Shown here: piece after piece, positions 1-8,833 of the stretch
How the letters are laid out: the number at the start of each line of letters is the position of its first letter
How positions within the stretch are numbered: position 1 is the first letter of the stretch
NCBI GenBank assembly: GCA_963798505.1
Contig: CAWCTX010000008.1
Location: forward strand, 62,001 to 126,000
DNA length: 64,000 nucleotides
Direction: 5' to 3'
DNA from: CAVWSM01 sp963798505
Lineage (GTDB): Bacteria; Actinomycetota; Actinomycetes; Jiangellales; Jiangellaceae
Made by a program: the position numbers and the translations under genes
The notes under the pieces: generated by a model
Seen by the model: only the letters and a program-made list of their open reading frames with translations
Told to the model about the DNA's origin: nothing
Database searches by the model: none

Positions 1-1617
1 GCCGCGGGACAGCAATCCCTCGACGATGCCCGGCTCGCCGTCGTGATAGCGCAGGCCGATCGCCTTGCCATAGTCGCGGTCGGCGCGGATTGCCTCGCGC
101 AGCTTGCGCAGCCGCTCATCGGTCGTGACGTGGTCGAGCTGCGCCGCCCACTGGAACGGCGTGTGCGGCTTGGGGACGAAGCCGCCGATGGACACTGTGC
201 AGCGGATGTCCCGCCGACCCGACGCGTCGCGGCCGGTCTTGATCACCTTGGCGGCCAGCTCGGCGATCTGCAGCACATCGTCGTCCGTCTCGGTCGGCAG
301 CCCGCACATGAAGTAGAGCTTCACCTGCCGCCACCCATGGCTGTAGGCGGTCGCAACCGTCCGGATCAGGTCTTCCTCGGTGACCATCTTGTTGATCACC
401 TTGCGCAACCGCTCCGAGCCGCCCTCCGGCGCGAACGTCAGGCCGGAGCGGCGGCCGTTGCGGGAGAGCTCGTTGGCCAGGGTCACGTTGAACGCGTCGA
501 CGCGTGTCGACGGCAGTGACAGCGACACATTGGTGCCCTCATAGCGGTCGGCCAGGCCGTGCGCCACCTCGCCGATCTCCGAGTGGTCGGCACTCGACAG
601 TGAGAGCAGTCCGACTTCCTCGAACCCGCTCTCCTTGATCCCCCGTTCGACCATGTCGCCGATCGTGGTGATCGACCGCTCGCGAACGGGTCGGGTGATC
701 ATGCCCGCCTGGCAGAACCGGCAGCCGCGCGTGCAGCCGCGGAAGATCTCGACGCTGTAGCGCTCGTGCACCGTCTCGGCCAGCGGCACCAACGGCTTGC
801 GCGGGTAGGGCCACTTGTCCAGGTCCATGACCGTGTGCTTGTGCACCCGCCAGGGCACGCCTGGCCGGTTGGGCGCGACGCGCTGGATCCGTCCGTCGGG
901 CAGGTAAGTGACGTCATAGAACCTGGGTACGTAGATCCCGCCGCTCGCGGCCAGCCGCATCAGCAGTTCGTCACGACCGCCCGGGCTGCCTTCGGACTTC
1001 CACTCGCGCACGACCTCAGTGATCGCGAGCACGATCTCCTCGCCGTCGCCGAGCACCGCGGCGTCGATGAAGGAAGCGATGGGCTCCGGGTTGAATGCAG
1101 CATGCCCCCCGGCGATCACGATGGGGTGCTCGTCGGTGCGATCGACCGCGTCCAGCGGGATGCCCGCAAGGTCAAGCGCCGTGAGCATGTTGGTATAGCC
1201 GAGCTCGGTGGCAAAGCTGATGCCGAGGATGTCGAACGCGCCGACGGGGCGGTGCGCGTCGACCGTGAACTGCGGGATGCCGTGCTCCCGCATCAGCGTC
1301 TCGAGGTCTGGCCAGACCGCGTAGGTGCGTTCGGCGATCACGCCGGCCTGTTCGTTGAGCACCTCGTACAGGATCTGCACGCCCTGGTTGGGCAGGCCGA
1401 CCTCGTAGGCGTCGGGGTACATCAGCGCCCACCGAACGGTCGACGAGTCCGGTCCCCAATCCTTCAGCGTGGCGTTCAGCTCGCCGCCGACATACTGGAT
1501 CGGCTTCTGAACCCGGGGTAACAGTGGCTCCAGCCGCGGGAAGAGGGACTCTGGCTCGATAGTCGCGCTGGCCTCCACACCAAAGAACGGTGCTTCGGCT
1601 CGCCGCTCCATGGGCAT
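1..1617 (-). CDS. B12-binding radical SAM protein, TIGR03960-like (3' end off the window)
   Basis: The reading frame is open from an ATG at 1617 to the left edge, about 539 codons, so the C-terminus lies outside. An N-terminal region typical of cobalamin-binding radical SAM proteins is followed by the 4Fe-4S motif CTRGCRFC, whose cysteine codons are at 733-735, 721-723 and 712-714. After it come the SAM-barrel segments LTFAPEGGSERLRKVINK and VKLYFMCGLPTE. Members of this actinobacterial family usually sit just upstream of a DUF2344 protein and rne/rplU; their substrate is unknown. The gene diverges from the formylglycine-generating enzyme gene. A second in-frame ATG lies at 1611. The family assignment is from memory of the motif pattern; the radical SAM call itself is firm. 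Confidence 0.9.
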   Translation of the reverse strand, partial: MPMERRAEAPFFGVEASATIEPESLFPRLEPLLPRVQKPIQYVGGELNATLKDWGPDSSTVRWALMYPDAYEVGLPNQGVQILYEVLNEQAGVIAERTYAVWPDLETLMREHGIPQFTVDAHRPVGAFDILGISFATELGYTNMLTALDLAGIPLDAVDRTDEHPIVIAGGHAAFNPEPIASFIDAAVLGDGEEIVLAITEVVREWKSEGSPGGRDELLMRLAASGGIYVPRFYDVTYLPDGRIQRVAPNRPGVPWRVHKHTVMDLDKWPYPRKPLVPLAETVHERYSVEIFRGCTRGCRFCQAGMITRPVRERSITTIGDMVERGIKESGFEEVGLLSLSSADHSEIGEVAHGLADRYEGTNVSLSLPSTRVDAFNVTLANELSRNGRRSGLTFAPEGGSERLRKVINKMVTEEDLIRTVATAYSHGWRQVKLYFMCGLPTETDDDVLQIAELAAKVIKTGRDASGRRDIRCTVSIGGFVPKPHTPFQWAAQLDHVTTDERLRKLREAIRADRDYGKAIGLRYHDGEPGIVEGLLSRG

Positions 1618-1684
1618 GGCAGGAACACTCCAGAGAACGGGTTTGGGTCGCCCCAGGATACCCGGCTCGATTAGCGTCGACCGG

Positions 1685-2662
1685 GTGCAGGAACCCCTCA
1701 GCCTGGTGCCGGGACCAAACCCCGGAAACCCCCCTCATCCCGACATGGTGTGGATCCCCGGCGGCGAGTTCGCGATGGGCTCCGAGCACCACTACCCGGA
1801 GGAGGCGCCGGCGCATCGCGTCACCGTCGACGGGTTCTGGATGGACCGGCGCACGGTGACCAACGAGCAGTTCGCACGGTTCGTCAAGGCGACCCGGCAT
1901 GTGACGCTGGCCGAGCGTCCGGCGAACCCGGACGACTACCCCGGTGCCGACCCACAGCTGCTGGTCCCGGCGTCCACGGTGTTCGTCAACCCGGGGCGCC
2001 GCGTCGATCTGCGCGACCATTACAACTGGTGGACCTACATCCCCGGCGCCAGCTGGCGGCATCCGCAAGGCCCGGGCAGCTCCGTGAAGAAGCGCCCCGA
2101 CCACCCGGTCGTGCATGTGGCCTGGGACGACGTGGTGGCGTACGCAGCGTGGGTGGGCAAGGAGATCCCCACCGAAGCGGAGTGGGAGTTTGCCGCCCGC
2201 GGCGGGCTCGACGGCGCCGAGTTCGCCTGGGGCGACGAGCTCAACCCGGACGGGAAGTGGATGGCGAACACCTGGCAAGGCGAGTTCCCTATCGAGAACC
2301 TGGGCCTCGACGGACACGAGGGCACCGCACCCGTCGGCTCGTTCCCCGCCAACGGCTACGGCCTGTTCGACATGGCCGGCAACGTCTGGGAGTGGACCAT
2401 CGACTGGTACCAGCCGCACGGGGAGACGGCCGAGGTCGGGCATTCATGCTGTGTCCCGGCCAACCCGCGTGGCGGTGCCGCGGAGCGCAGCTATGACCCG
2501 AACTCACCGCAGGTGCGCATCCCGCGCAAGGTGATGAAGGGCGGGTCGCACCTGTGCGCCCCCAACTACTGCCGCAGGTACCGCCCGGCCGCACGCATGC
2601 CGCAGGCGATCGACACGTCGACCAGCCATCTCGGCTTCCGACTCATCGTCCGGCCCGACTAG
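1685..2662 (+). CDS. Formylglycine-generating enzyme (sulfatase-modifying, FGE family)
   Basis: FGE oxidises a cysteine in the CxPxR motif of sulfatases to C-alpha-formylglycine, using copper and oxygen. The protein has the family core from MVWIPGGEF to LGFRLIVRP. Hallmarks are PTEAEWEFAARGG, DMAGNVWEW and the active-site segment KGGSHLCAPNYCRRYR, whose two cysteines (codons 2555-2557 and 2570-2572) match the redox/copper pair of genuine FGEs. Paralogues without FGE activity lack this pair, so I infer a catalytic FGE. The start is uncertain: GTG at 1685 keeps the HPDMVWIPGG lead-in seen in relatives (325 aa), while ATG at 1745 begins directly at the core. Neither has a strong ribosome-binding site. 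No sulfatase lies in the window, so the client must be elsewhere. The stop overlaps the stop of the convergent HNH gene. Confidence 0.88.
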   Translation: MQEPLSLVPGPNPGNPPHPDMVWIPGGEFAMGSEHHYPEEAPAHRVTVDGFWMDRRTVTNEQFARFVKATRHVTLAERPANPDDYPGADPQLLVPASTVFVNPGRRVDLRDHYNWWTYIPGASWRHPQGPGSSVKKRPDHPVVHVAWDDVVAYAAWVGKEIPTEAEWEFAARGGLDGAEFAWGDELNPDGKWMANTWQGEFPIENLGLDGHEGTAPVGSFPANGYGLFDMAGNVWEWTIDWYQPHGETAEVGHSCCVPANPRGGAAERSYDPNSPQVRIPRKVMKGGSHLCAPNYCRRYRPAARMPQAIDTSTSHLGFRLIVRPD

Positions 2663-4116
2663 CCGGTGTCGTCGAAGTGGAGTTGTTGGGCGAGTCGGTG
2701 CGCTGCGTTGATGGTGTCGGGGAGTTGGTTGCGCACCGGTCGTTGGTGGGGGTCGACCCATTTCGGGGGGATGACCCACGGCAGTCCGTGTCGGCTGCGG
2801 AGGATCCACCGGCCCAGGTGGACCTCGGTGTGGTGTCTCGGGCAGACGAGCACCAGATTTGGTAGGTCGGTCGGCCCGCCCAGCTGCCACGCGACCAGGT
2901 GGTGGGCGTCACACCAGGCGGGCAGGGCGGTGCAGCCGGGGATCACGCAGCCGCCGTCGCGGGCGGCCAGGGCGCGGCGCTGCGCCGGGGTGGCGAGGCG
3001 GCGGGCCCGGCCGTAGTCGAGGATCTGCCCGAACGCACCGACCACGCAGCGTTCCAGGACCGCGTCGCAGGACAACACCCCCAACGCGAACGCCGACAGC
3101 GGCCCGGTCTGCTCACAGCTGGCCAACCCCACCGGACGACGTGGGACGCGCTGGCCGGCGTCCTCGGCCGCGCTGTCGTTCGTGCCGGCGGCGGAGCGGG
3201 CGGCTCGCTCGTCTCCGGCCGGCTCGGCACCGTCGTGGCTCGTGGGCGGCGTTGTGCGAGTTGGTCGGGGTTGGTGTGCACCACGACCCGGGGTGGCTCG
3301 CCGCCGCGTTGCCCGGCATTCGCCAGGGCGGCCTTGCAGACCGCGACGAGGGCGTCGGCATGGCGTTGCGCAGTCGTGCGGGTGTCGGTGACGGTCAGGG
3401 TTTGTTGGCCGTGCTCGTCGACCCCACAGCCGGCCGGCTGCGGGTGGGCGTAGTGGTGTAGGGCGGCGCTGAACCAGGCCGAGCCGATCTGGTCGAGCAG
3501 GAACCGCCCGGCCAGCATCCCGGTCGCGTCCTCGGCCTTGGTCAGCGATCGGCGGTCGTGCGCGTTTGGGTCGAAGGAGCGTGACCCGTCGGGGTCGAGC
3601 ACCTCCAAGAGCTGTTTGGCGATGATCTCGAAGTCGCCGGGCGCGAACTGTTCGGCGTGCCCGGTCAGGAACCCCGCGACCGTGCCGCGCTGCTCGTCCT
3701 TCAGATGCGCGGGGATCCGGCCCAGGCAGCGGGCCGCCACATCCACATGCTCGCGGCAGACCCGACCCGCGGCGAGGGCTGGCCCAGCTCGGTCAGGTCG
3801 CCGTCGGGGCCGATCGCCCGCGCCGCGGTGACGTCGCGGACCAGCCGTTCTGCTGGTGCCGCATCCGCAGCCACTCCGCGGTCGACCTGGCGCCGGTGTC
3901 GGTGGCCACCCTGCGGGTGTCGACCTCACCCAACAGCCGCAGGTAGGCGGCCTCCGTCGCGCGGCGCAGCCTGAGGATGTCGTCGAAGGAGTCGATCAGC
4001 AGCGAGGTGCCGAGCACCGACAGGTCGGCGTCGCAGCAGCTCGGCAGGCCCGTGTCGATGAGGGCCAGCGCGGACTCCACCGCGGTGACCGCGGGTGGAG
4101 TCGACGTGGCTTCCAT
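2659..4116 (-). pseudogene. DUF222 / HNH endonuclease family protein, frameshifted
   Basis: Read as one locus this is a DUF222 protein with a C-terminal HNH nuclease domain, the multicopy '13E12 repeat' family of actinobacteria, whose role is unknown. The N-terminal part runs from the ATG at 4116 (TAEWLRMRHQQN). The DUF222 middle reads through ARCLGRIPAHLKDEQRG. The HNH domain shows paired cysteines (CVIPGC), then CDAHHLVAW, NLVLVCPRHH and EVH. At least three frame changes (near 3850, 3780 and 3150) separate the pieces, yet each piece is well conserved and I saw no internal deletion. Because nearby conserved genes show the same one-base breaks, sequence error is as likely as real decay. Confidence 0.72.
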
Positions 4117-4367
4117 ACCTTCGAACCTACAAGGGGGGTCGGACAGAACTCGCCACCCACAAGGACCTGGATTCCCTTACACAGCAAGGCATTCCGGCCA
4201 CCTCTTATCCACAGGCAACTGGCCGCATACGCCGCTGTCCACAGACCCGCACGAGCCCCTTGAAACCTCGTCATCCGCTCCCCGGCGGGCGGCGCCGCCT
4301 CCGATGAGTTTCGCGATCCACCGGGGTCAAGACTGGGACACCGCCGCCAAACATCAAGGAGCACGTC
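4117..4367. other. Intergenic region with two DnaA-box-like 9-mers
   Basis: No gene is visible. It contains a perfect TTATCCACA at 4205-4213 and CTGTCCACA at 4235-4243, one base from the actinobacterial DnaA box TTGTCCACA. Two such sites do not make an origin, and no dnaA or dnaN is nearby. The 3' end carries the ribosome-binding site of the next gene. Confidence 0.3.
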
Positions 4368-4769
4368 GTGCCGCAACCGAGCGTCGTGATCAGCCTGCCG
4401 ATCGCCGACCGCCAGACTTCGTACGCCTTCTACCGCGACGGACTCGGCCTCGACGCCATCGGGGAGCCGGCGGAGGACGGGGTGCCCGAGCCGCTGCAGT
4501 TCGCCCTCGGGACGGAGGCTCGCCTGATGCTGGTCCCGACCGGCGGTTTCGGGTGGGTGCTCGGCGATCGTGAAGTCGCATCGCCTGCGCAGAGCGAGTG
4601 CATCCTGAGCCTCAGCGCCGCAACGGACGTGGACGTGGACTCGCTTGTCGAGCGGGCACGAGCTGCTGGTGCCGGAGTTCTCAGCCCGCCCGGACGACAG
4701 CCATGGGGCTACACGGGCACTTTCGCTGATCCCGACGGACACGTCTGGATGGTCGCGTCGGCGTCGTGA
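4368..4769 (+). CDS. VOC superfamily (glyoxalase/bleomycin-resistance-like) protein
   Basis: A 133-residue single-domain vicinal-oxygen-chelate protein. It shows the beta-alpha-beta-beta-beta layout, with SLPIADRQTSYAFYRDGLGL at the start and TGTFADPDGHVWMVA at the end. The family includes lyases, dioxygenases and antibiotic-binding proteins, and nothing here fixes the substrate. The GTG start at 4368 is supported by AAGGAG at 4356-4361. It is convergent with the DUF1801 gene, with only 1 nt between their stops, so it looks like a stand-alone gene. Confidence 0.82.
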   Translation: MPQPSVVISLPIADRQTSYAFYRDGLGLDAIGEPAEDGVPEPLQFALGTEARLMLVPTGGFGWVLGDREVASPAQSECILSLSAATDVDVDSLVERARAAGAGVLSPPGRQPWGYTGTFADPDGHVWMVASAS

Positions 4770-4770
4770 C

Positions 4771-5169
4771 CTACCGGCTCTCCCGTTTCAGCTTGCGCCA
4801 GCCGCCGGCCCGGTTGTTGGCGATGATCTGCCGGAACATAGCGAGCAGGGCCGGGGCGTTGATCGTTTCGCCCTGGCGTACGGCCACGGTGCGCGCGGTC
4901 TCGTTGTCGTGGCCGGCCGTGATGATTCCCTCCGGGTCGGGCACGATGGCGCCGTCGTAGAGGAACACGTTGACGTGGTCCTTAGCAGCCAACAACGCAC
5001 AGACATTGCCTTGCAGCACAAAGTAGGGGCGGTTGGTGAACTTGATGGTCTCGGTGACCTCCGGGTCCGCAGCGTGGATCAGGTCGCGCACCTCACGGCA
5101 GATCGCCTGCTGCCATCCGGGCAGGTCATCGATGTACGCGTCCACGCGGGGGTCGGCCAGGTATGCCAT
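4771..5169 (-). CDS. DUF1801 (YdhG/YjbR-like) domain protein
   Basis: A 132-residue protein matching the DUF1801 family in length and pattern: an N-terminal helical part (YIDDLPGWQQAICREVRDLI) followed by EVTETIKFTNRPYFVLQG and VNVFLYDGA. The family is related in fold to frataxin/YjbR-like proteins and has no agreed biochemical role. The start ATG at 5169 is 41 nt from the divergent alpha/beta hydrolase start, so the two genes share a short promoter region. Confidence 0.78.
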   Translation of the reverse strand: MAYLADPRVDAYIDDLPGWQQAICREVRDLIHAADPEVTETIKFTNRPYFVLQGNVCALLAAKDHVNVFLYDGAIVPDPEGIITAGHDNETARTVAVRQGETINAPALLAMFRQIIANNRAGGWRKLKRESR

Positions 5170-5210
5170 CGCGGTTCCACCCTAGCTCCGCGGGTTCGCC
5201 GATCTAGGCT

Positions 5211-6029
5211 GTGCGGGTGGGTGGTCGCGGCCAGCTGCACGCCGTTCGCCTCCGCACCGGCGTGACGCTCCCCTACGTGGTGCAGGGTGATCCGTCGGGC
5301 CTCCCCGTGGTGCTTCTCCACCCGTGGGCGGAGTCCCTGGGGTGCTTCGATCGGTTGTTGCCGCTGCTGCCTTCGACGCTCCACGTGTTCGCGATGGATC
5401 AGCGCGGTCATGGCACGGCCGACAAACCGCAGGCTGGGTACGACCTGGTCGACTACGTCGCGGACGTCGAAGCGTTCCTCGACGCAATGGGCATGCCAGC
5501 CGCGATCATCGCGGGGTCGTCCAGCGGCGGGTATGTCGCACAACAACTGGCCGTCACCAGTCCGGGACGAGTCCTCGGGCTGGTGCTCATCGGTGCGCCG
5601 CGCAGCCTGCACGGTCGCTCAACCTTTGCCGACGAGATGGAGGGACTCACCGATCCCGTCGATCCCGGCTGGGTCCGCGCGTCGCTGACCTGGTTCCCGA
5701 CGTTCCACGAGGTTCCGGACTGGTACCTCGACGATCGCGTCGTCGACGGTGCCCGGCTGCCCGCGAGGGTGTGGCGTGATGCGCTCGCGGGGCTGACCAA
5801 GGCGATGCCTCCGACCGAGGTCGGCTCCATTACTGCCCCGACATTGATCATCTGGGGCAGCCGGGACGAGCTCCTGCCAAGGGCAGACCAAGAGCTCCTC
5901 GCAGCGGCCATCCCGGGATCGCGGCTCGTGATCTACGAGGACACTGGCCACCTCGTCCTCTGGGAACAGCCCGATCGCGTGGCGTCCGACCTGACGGCCT
6001 TTGCGATGGGCCTCGCACCTGCCCGCTAG
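5211..6029 (+). CDS. Alpha/beta hydrolase
   Basis: A 272-residue single-domain alpha/beta hydrolase. The nucleophile elbow is GSSSGGY, the acid loop is WGSRDELLP and the catalytic histidine is in DTGHLVLWEQP near the C-terminus. The oxyanion-side motif is LLHPWAES. Such proteins hydrolyse esters, lactones or similar bonds; the substrate cannot be read from sequence. The GTG at 5211 is the natural start because the hydrolase fold begins about 13 residues later. The stop is 10 nt before the phosphorylase start, so the two are probably co-transcribed. Confidence 0.87.
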   Translation: MRVGGRGQLHAVRLRTGVTLPYVVQGDPSGLPVVLLHPWAESLGCFDRLLPLLPSTLHVFAMDQRGHGTADKPQAGYDLVDYVADVEAFLDAMGMPAAIIAGSSSGGYVAQQLAVTSPGRVLGLVLIGAPRSLHGRSTFADEMEGLTDPVDPGWVRASLTWFPTFHEVPDWYLDDRVVDGARLPARVWRDALAGLTKAMPPTEVGSITAPTLIIWGSRDELLPRADQELLAAAIPGSRLVIYEDTGHLVLWEQPDRVASDLTAFAMGLAPAR

Positions 6030-6039
6030 CCTGCCGCCC

Positions 6040-6843
6040 GTGACACCACGCGCAGAGATCGGGGTCATCGGCGGGTCGGGGCTGTACGCCCTCCTGGACA
6101 GCGCAGAGGAGATCGAGGTCCAGACACCGTACGGCCCACCAAGCGACCCGATCACCGTCGGCTCCATCGGCGATCGCACCGCTGCTTTCCTTCCTCGCCA
6201 TGGCAAGGACCATCGGTTTCCTCCGCACCGCATCCCCTACCAGGCCAACCTGTGGGCGCTCCGCTCCCTCGGAGTGCGCCAGATCCTTGCGCCCTGCGCC
6301 GTGGGCGGGCTGCGTCCCGATCTCGGACCGGGCACTTTCGTCGTGCCCGATCAACTGGTCGACCGCACCACCACCCGTACGCAGACGTTCTATGACGAAG
6401 GCGCGGCGCATGTGCCGTTCGCCGATCCGTACTGCCCGACTGGCCGCACCACCGTGCTTCGTGAGGCCGCGGCGCAAGACATCGCAACGGTCGACGGTGG
6501 CGCGATGGTGGTCATCGAAGGGCCGCGGTTCTCCAGCCGAGCCGAGTCGCAGTGGTACGCCGCCCAGGGCTGGTCACTGGTCAACATGACCGGCCATCCG
6601 GAAGCCGTGCTCGCCCGCGAGCTCGCGCTCTGCTACACGAGCATCGCCCTCGTCACCGACCTCGACGCCGGCGTCTCCACCGGCGAGGGCGTGACCCAGG
6701 CCGAGGTGTTCGAGACGTTCGCCGCCAACATCGACACGATGCGCAGACTGGTCCTTGCGTCGATCGAGCGCCTTCCGTCCGAGCGCACCTGTCCCTGCCC
6801 TCACGCGCTTGACGGGGTCACTCCCCCGTTCGATCTTCCGTAA
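6040..6843 (+). CDS. mtnP: Methylthio-nucleoside phosphorylase (MTAP/MTIP family)
   Basis: A purine-nucleoside phosphorylase of the MTAP type that cleaves 5'-methylthioadenosine or the inosine analogue with phosphate, for purine and methionine salvage. Visible marks are IGVIGGSGLYAL, the phosphate-site segment LPRHGKDHRFPPHRIPYQAN, GPRFSSRAES, NMTGHPEAVLARE and VTDLDAGVSTGEGV. The GTG at 6040 is preferred: it places the dinucleotide-like GGSG motif about 9 residues in and starts 10 nt after the hydrolase stop. Whether adenosine or inosine is preferred cannot be decided; TGHPE replaces the TTVPE of human MTAP. The 3' end overlaps the convergent dehydrogenase gene by 26 nt. Confidence 0.88.
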   Translation: MTPRAEIGVIGGSGLYALLDSAEEIEVQTPYGPPSDPITVGSIGDRTAAFLPRHGKDHRFPPHRIPYQANLWALRSLGVRQILAPCAVGGLRPDLGPGTFVVPDQLVDRTTTRTQTFYDEGAAHVPFADPYCPTGRTTVLREAAAQDIATVDGGAMVVIEGPRFSSRAESQWYAAQGWSLVNMTGHPEAVLARELALCYTSIALVTDLDAGVSTGEGVTQAEVFETFAANIDTMRRLVLASIERLPSERTCPCPHALDGVTPPFDLP

Positions 6844-7723
6844 GGCCTGCGCTCGCCGACCTGCTGCGCGCGAGGATCCGCGCGAGCACCGCCGAGTAGT
6901 CCAGATCGCCAAGGTCACTTCGCTCGGCGTCGAGGAGCCATGAGCGCGCCGCGACCGCGATGCGCAGATCCACCCCGGCCGCCCGCGCGGCGTCGACCAC
7001 GAGGTCCGCGTCCTTGCGAGCGAGCGATAGCGTGAACCGAGGCGGATAGATTCCCGCCTCGATCGACGGTCGCCGTCGCTCTGCCTGCGCGGCCACCGGA
7101 GTCGCCGACAGCACGGCGTACGCGATGTCGTCAGGCAGGCCCAATCCGCCAGCCAAGGCCAGCGCCTCCCCGAGCACACCGATCACCCCGAACAACGTCG
7201 CATTGGCGACGAGCTTTGCGGCCGCTCCCGAGCCGGGGCCGCCCACATGCATGGGCGTCCCGAGCCCGGACAACAGCGGAGTCCATCGCTCGAATGCCTC
7301 GGACGATCCACCGACAAAGATGCGAAGCGCCCCTGCTTCTGCCTCTGCCACGCTGCCGAGGACTGGTGCATCCAGCACATCGACGCCGCTGGGCAGCAGC
7401 GAGGGCAGCCGCGCGATGGCATCCGGGCCGACGGTCGACATCTCGATGAGGGTGGCGCCTCGGTGGATGCCATGAGTGATCCCGTCCGGACCACCGACCA
7501 CATCGGTCAAGGCCGAGGGATCCGAAACCATCGTGATCACCGCATCGGCGCCCTCGGCCGCATCGGCCGGGGTCGCAGCCAGCCTTGCACCAGCCTCGAC
7601 GAGTGGCGCTGCCTTGTCAGCCGTCCGGTTCCAGACCACCACGCTGTTGCCGGCGTCGATGATCCTGCGCGCGATTCGGCTGCCCATGGCACCTATCCCG
7701 ACGATTGCGATCCGCTGCGTCAT
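6818..7723 (-). CDS. NAD(P)-dependent 3-hydroxyisobutyrate dehydrogenase-like oxidoreductase
   Basis: A 301-residue beta-hydroxyacid dehydrogenase. The N-terminal Rossmann fold begins with IAIVGIGAMGSRIARRI and has VVWNRT at the end of strand two. The substrate motif is DAPVLGSVAEAEAG, and the conserved catalytic lysine lies in GSGAAAKLVAN. The C-terminal all-helical domain includes LARKDADLVVDAA. The family covers 3-hydroxyisobutyrate, tartronate-semialdehyde and glyoxylate/succinic-semialdehyde reductases and imine reductases. The arginine/lysine after WN hints at NADP use, but this is weak. The gene is a single unit between convergent and divergent neighbours. Confidence 0.85.
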   Translation of the reverse strand: MTQRIAIVGIGAMGSRIARRIIDAGNSVVVWNRTADKAAPLVEAGARLAATPADAAEGADAVITMVSDPSALTDVVGGPDGITHGIHRGATLIEMSTVGPDAIARLPSLLPSGVDVLDAPVLGSVAEAEAGALRIFVGGSSEAFERWTPLLSGLGTPMHVGGPGSGAAAKLVANATLFGVIGVLGEALALAGGLGLPDDIAYAVLSATPVAAQAERRRPSIEAGIYPPRFTLSLARKDADLVVDAARAAGVDLRIAVAARSWLLDAERSDLGDLDYSAVLARILARSRSASAGLTEDRTGE

Positions 7724-7789
7724 GACGAAACCCTTACAGAATCAGGACGATCCAGCATGCAGCGGGGAGCACGCTCGTAGCGTGGCGGC

Positions 7790-8833
7790 ATGCGCGTCCT
7801 CGTCACCGGAGGATCCGGGTTCATCGGTTCGCACGTCGTCGAAGCGCTTGCGCGACGGCGGGCACGACCCGGTGGTCCTTGACGTCCTCGAGTGCAGCGT
7901 CCCCATGGTCGACACCCACATCGTCGATGTCCGCTCCGCGCATGGTCTCGACGATGTCCTGCGCGGCATCGATGTCGTCGTCCATCTCGCCGCCAAGGTC
8001 GGTCTCGGCGTGGATGTGCAGGACATGCCCGACTACGCCTCGGTCAACGTCACGGGACCGCCGATCTGCTGGCCGCGATGCACCGCGTATCCGTCGAGCG
8101 CCTGGTGCTGGCGAGCTCGATGGTCGTGTACGGAGAGGGCGCGTACGACTGCGCGGAGCACGGACGAGTACGGCCGGCAGCGCGCGCCGAGGACGACCTG
8201 CGCGCCGGGCGGTTCGAGCCGCGCTGCCCGCGTTGTCGGCGCCCGGTCAGCCTGGACAACGGTCGACGAGGACGCGCCACTCGATCCGCGCAGCACGTAC
8301 GCCGCGACCAAGCTCGCGCAGGAGCACCTCGCTGCCGCGTGGGCGTCCGCCACCGGTGGACGCGTGGCCGCGCTGCGCTTCCACAACGTGTACGGCCCGC
8401 GGATGCCGCGCGACACTCCGTACGCGGGCGTCGCCGCCATCTTCGGCTCGGCGCTGGCGCGTGGCGAGCCGCCGCAGGTGTTCGAGGACGGCGGACAGAT
8501 GCGCGACTTCGTCCACGTCCGAGACGTCGCACGCGCCACCGTCGCCGCGGTCGACCGCGTCGGCGCGCTGCGACCGCGGGAGCTGCGCGCCTACAACATC
8601 GCGTCCGGCACGCCGCACACCGTGCTGCAGATGGCGCAGGCGATGGCCGACGCGTACGGCGGGCCCGCAGCCACAGACCACCGGCGCGTTCCGAGCCGGC
8701 GACGTCCGGCACATCGTGGCGTCGCCGGACCGGGCCCGCGCGGAGCTCGGCTTCGCCGCGCGCGAGTCGTTCGAATGCAGGGCTCGCCGAGCTCCTGTCG
8801 CTCAGGCTGTCGCCACCGGCAGCCGTACGGTGA
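7790..8833 (+). CDS. NAD-dependent epimerase/dehydratase (SDR), with frameshifts
   Basis: Starts MRVLVTGGSGFIGSHVVEAL at the ATG at 7790, the Rossmann glycine motif of extended SDR sugar epimerases. Later pieces carry IDVVVHLAAKVGLG, LVLASSMVVYGEG, STYAATKLAQEH with the catalytic Tyr-x3-Lys, RFHNVYGPRMPRDTPYAG, FVHVRDVARATV and DVRHIVASPDRARAELGF. About five one-base frame changes (near 7850, 8055, 8235, 8670 and 8785) separate them, but their order and spacing are those of one intact enzyme of about 345 aa. It probably makes or modifies a nucleotide sugar for the glycosyltransferases that follow. It is convergent with the histidine kinase gene and overlaps its 3' end by about 30 nt. Confidence 0.75.

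Noticed and set aside
1172..2443. Long open frames antisense to the radical SAM and FGE genes, and many similar frames elsewhere
   Set aside because: High GC leaves long frames open on the wrong strand; these are Arg/Pro/Ala-rich, lack family motifs and shadow well-supported genes.
4205..4243. Replication origin suggested by two DnaA-box-like 9-mers
   Set aside because: Only two sites, 30 nt apart, no AT-rich unwinding region and no dnaA, dnaN or parAB nearby.
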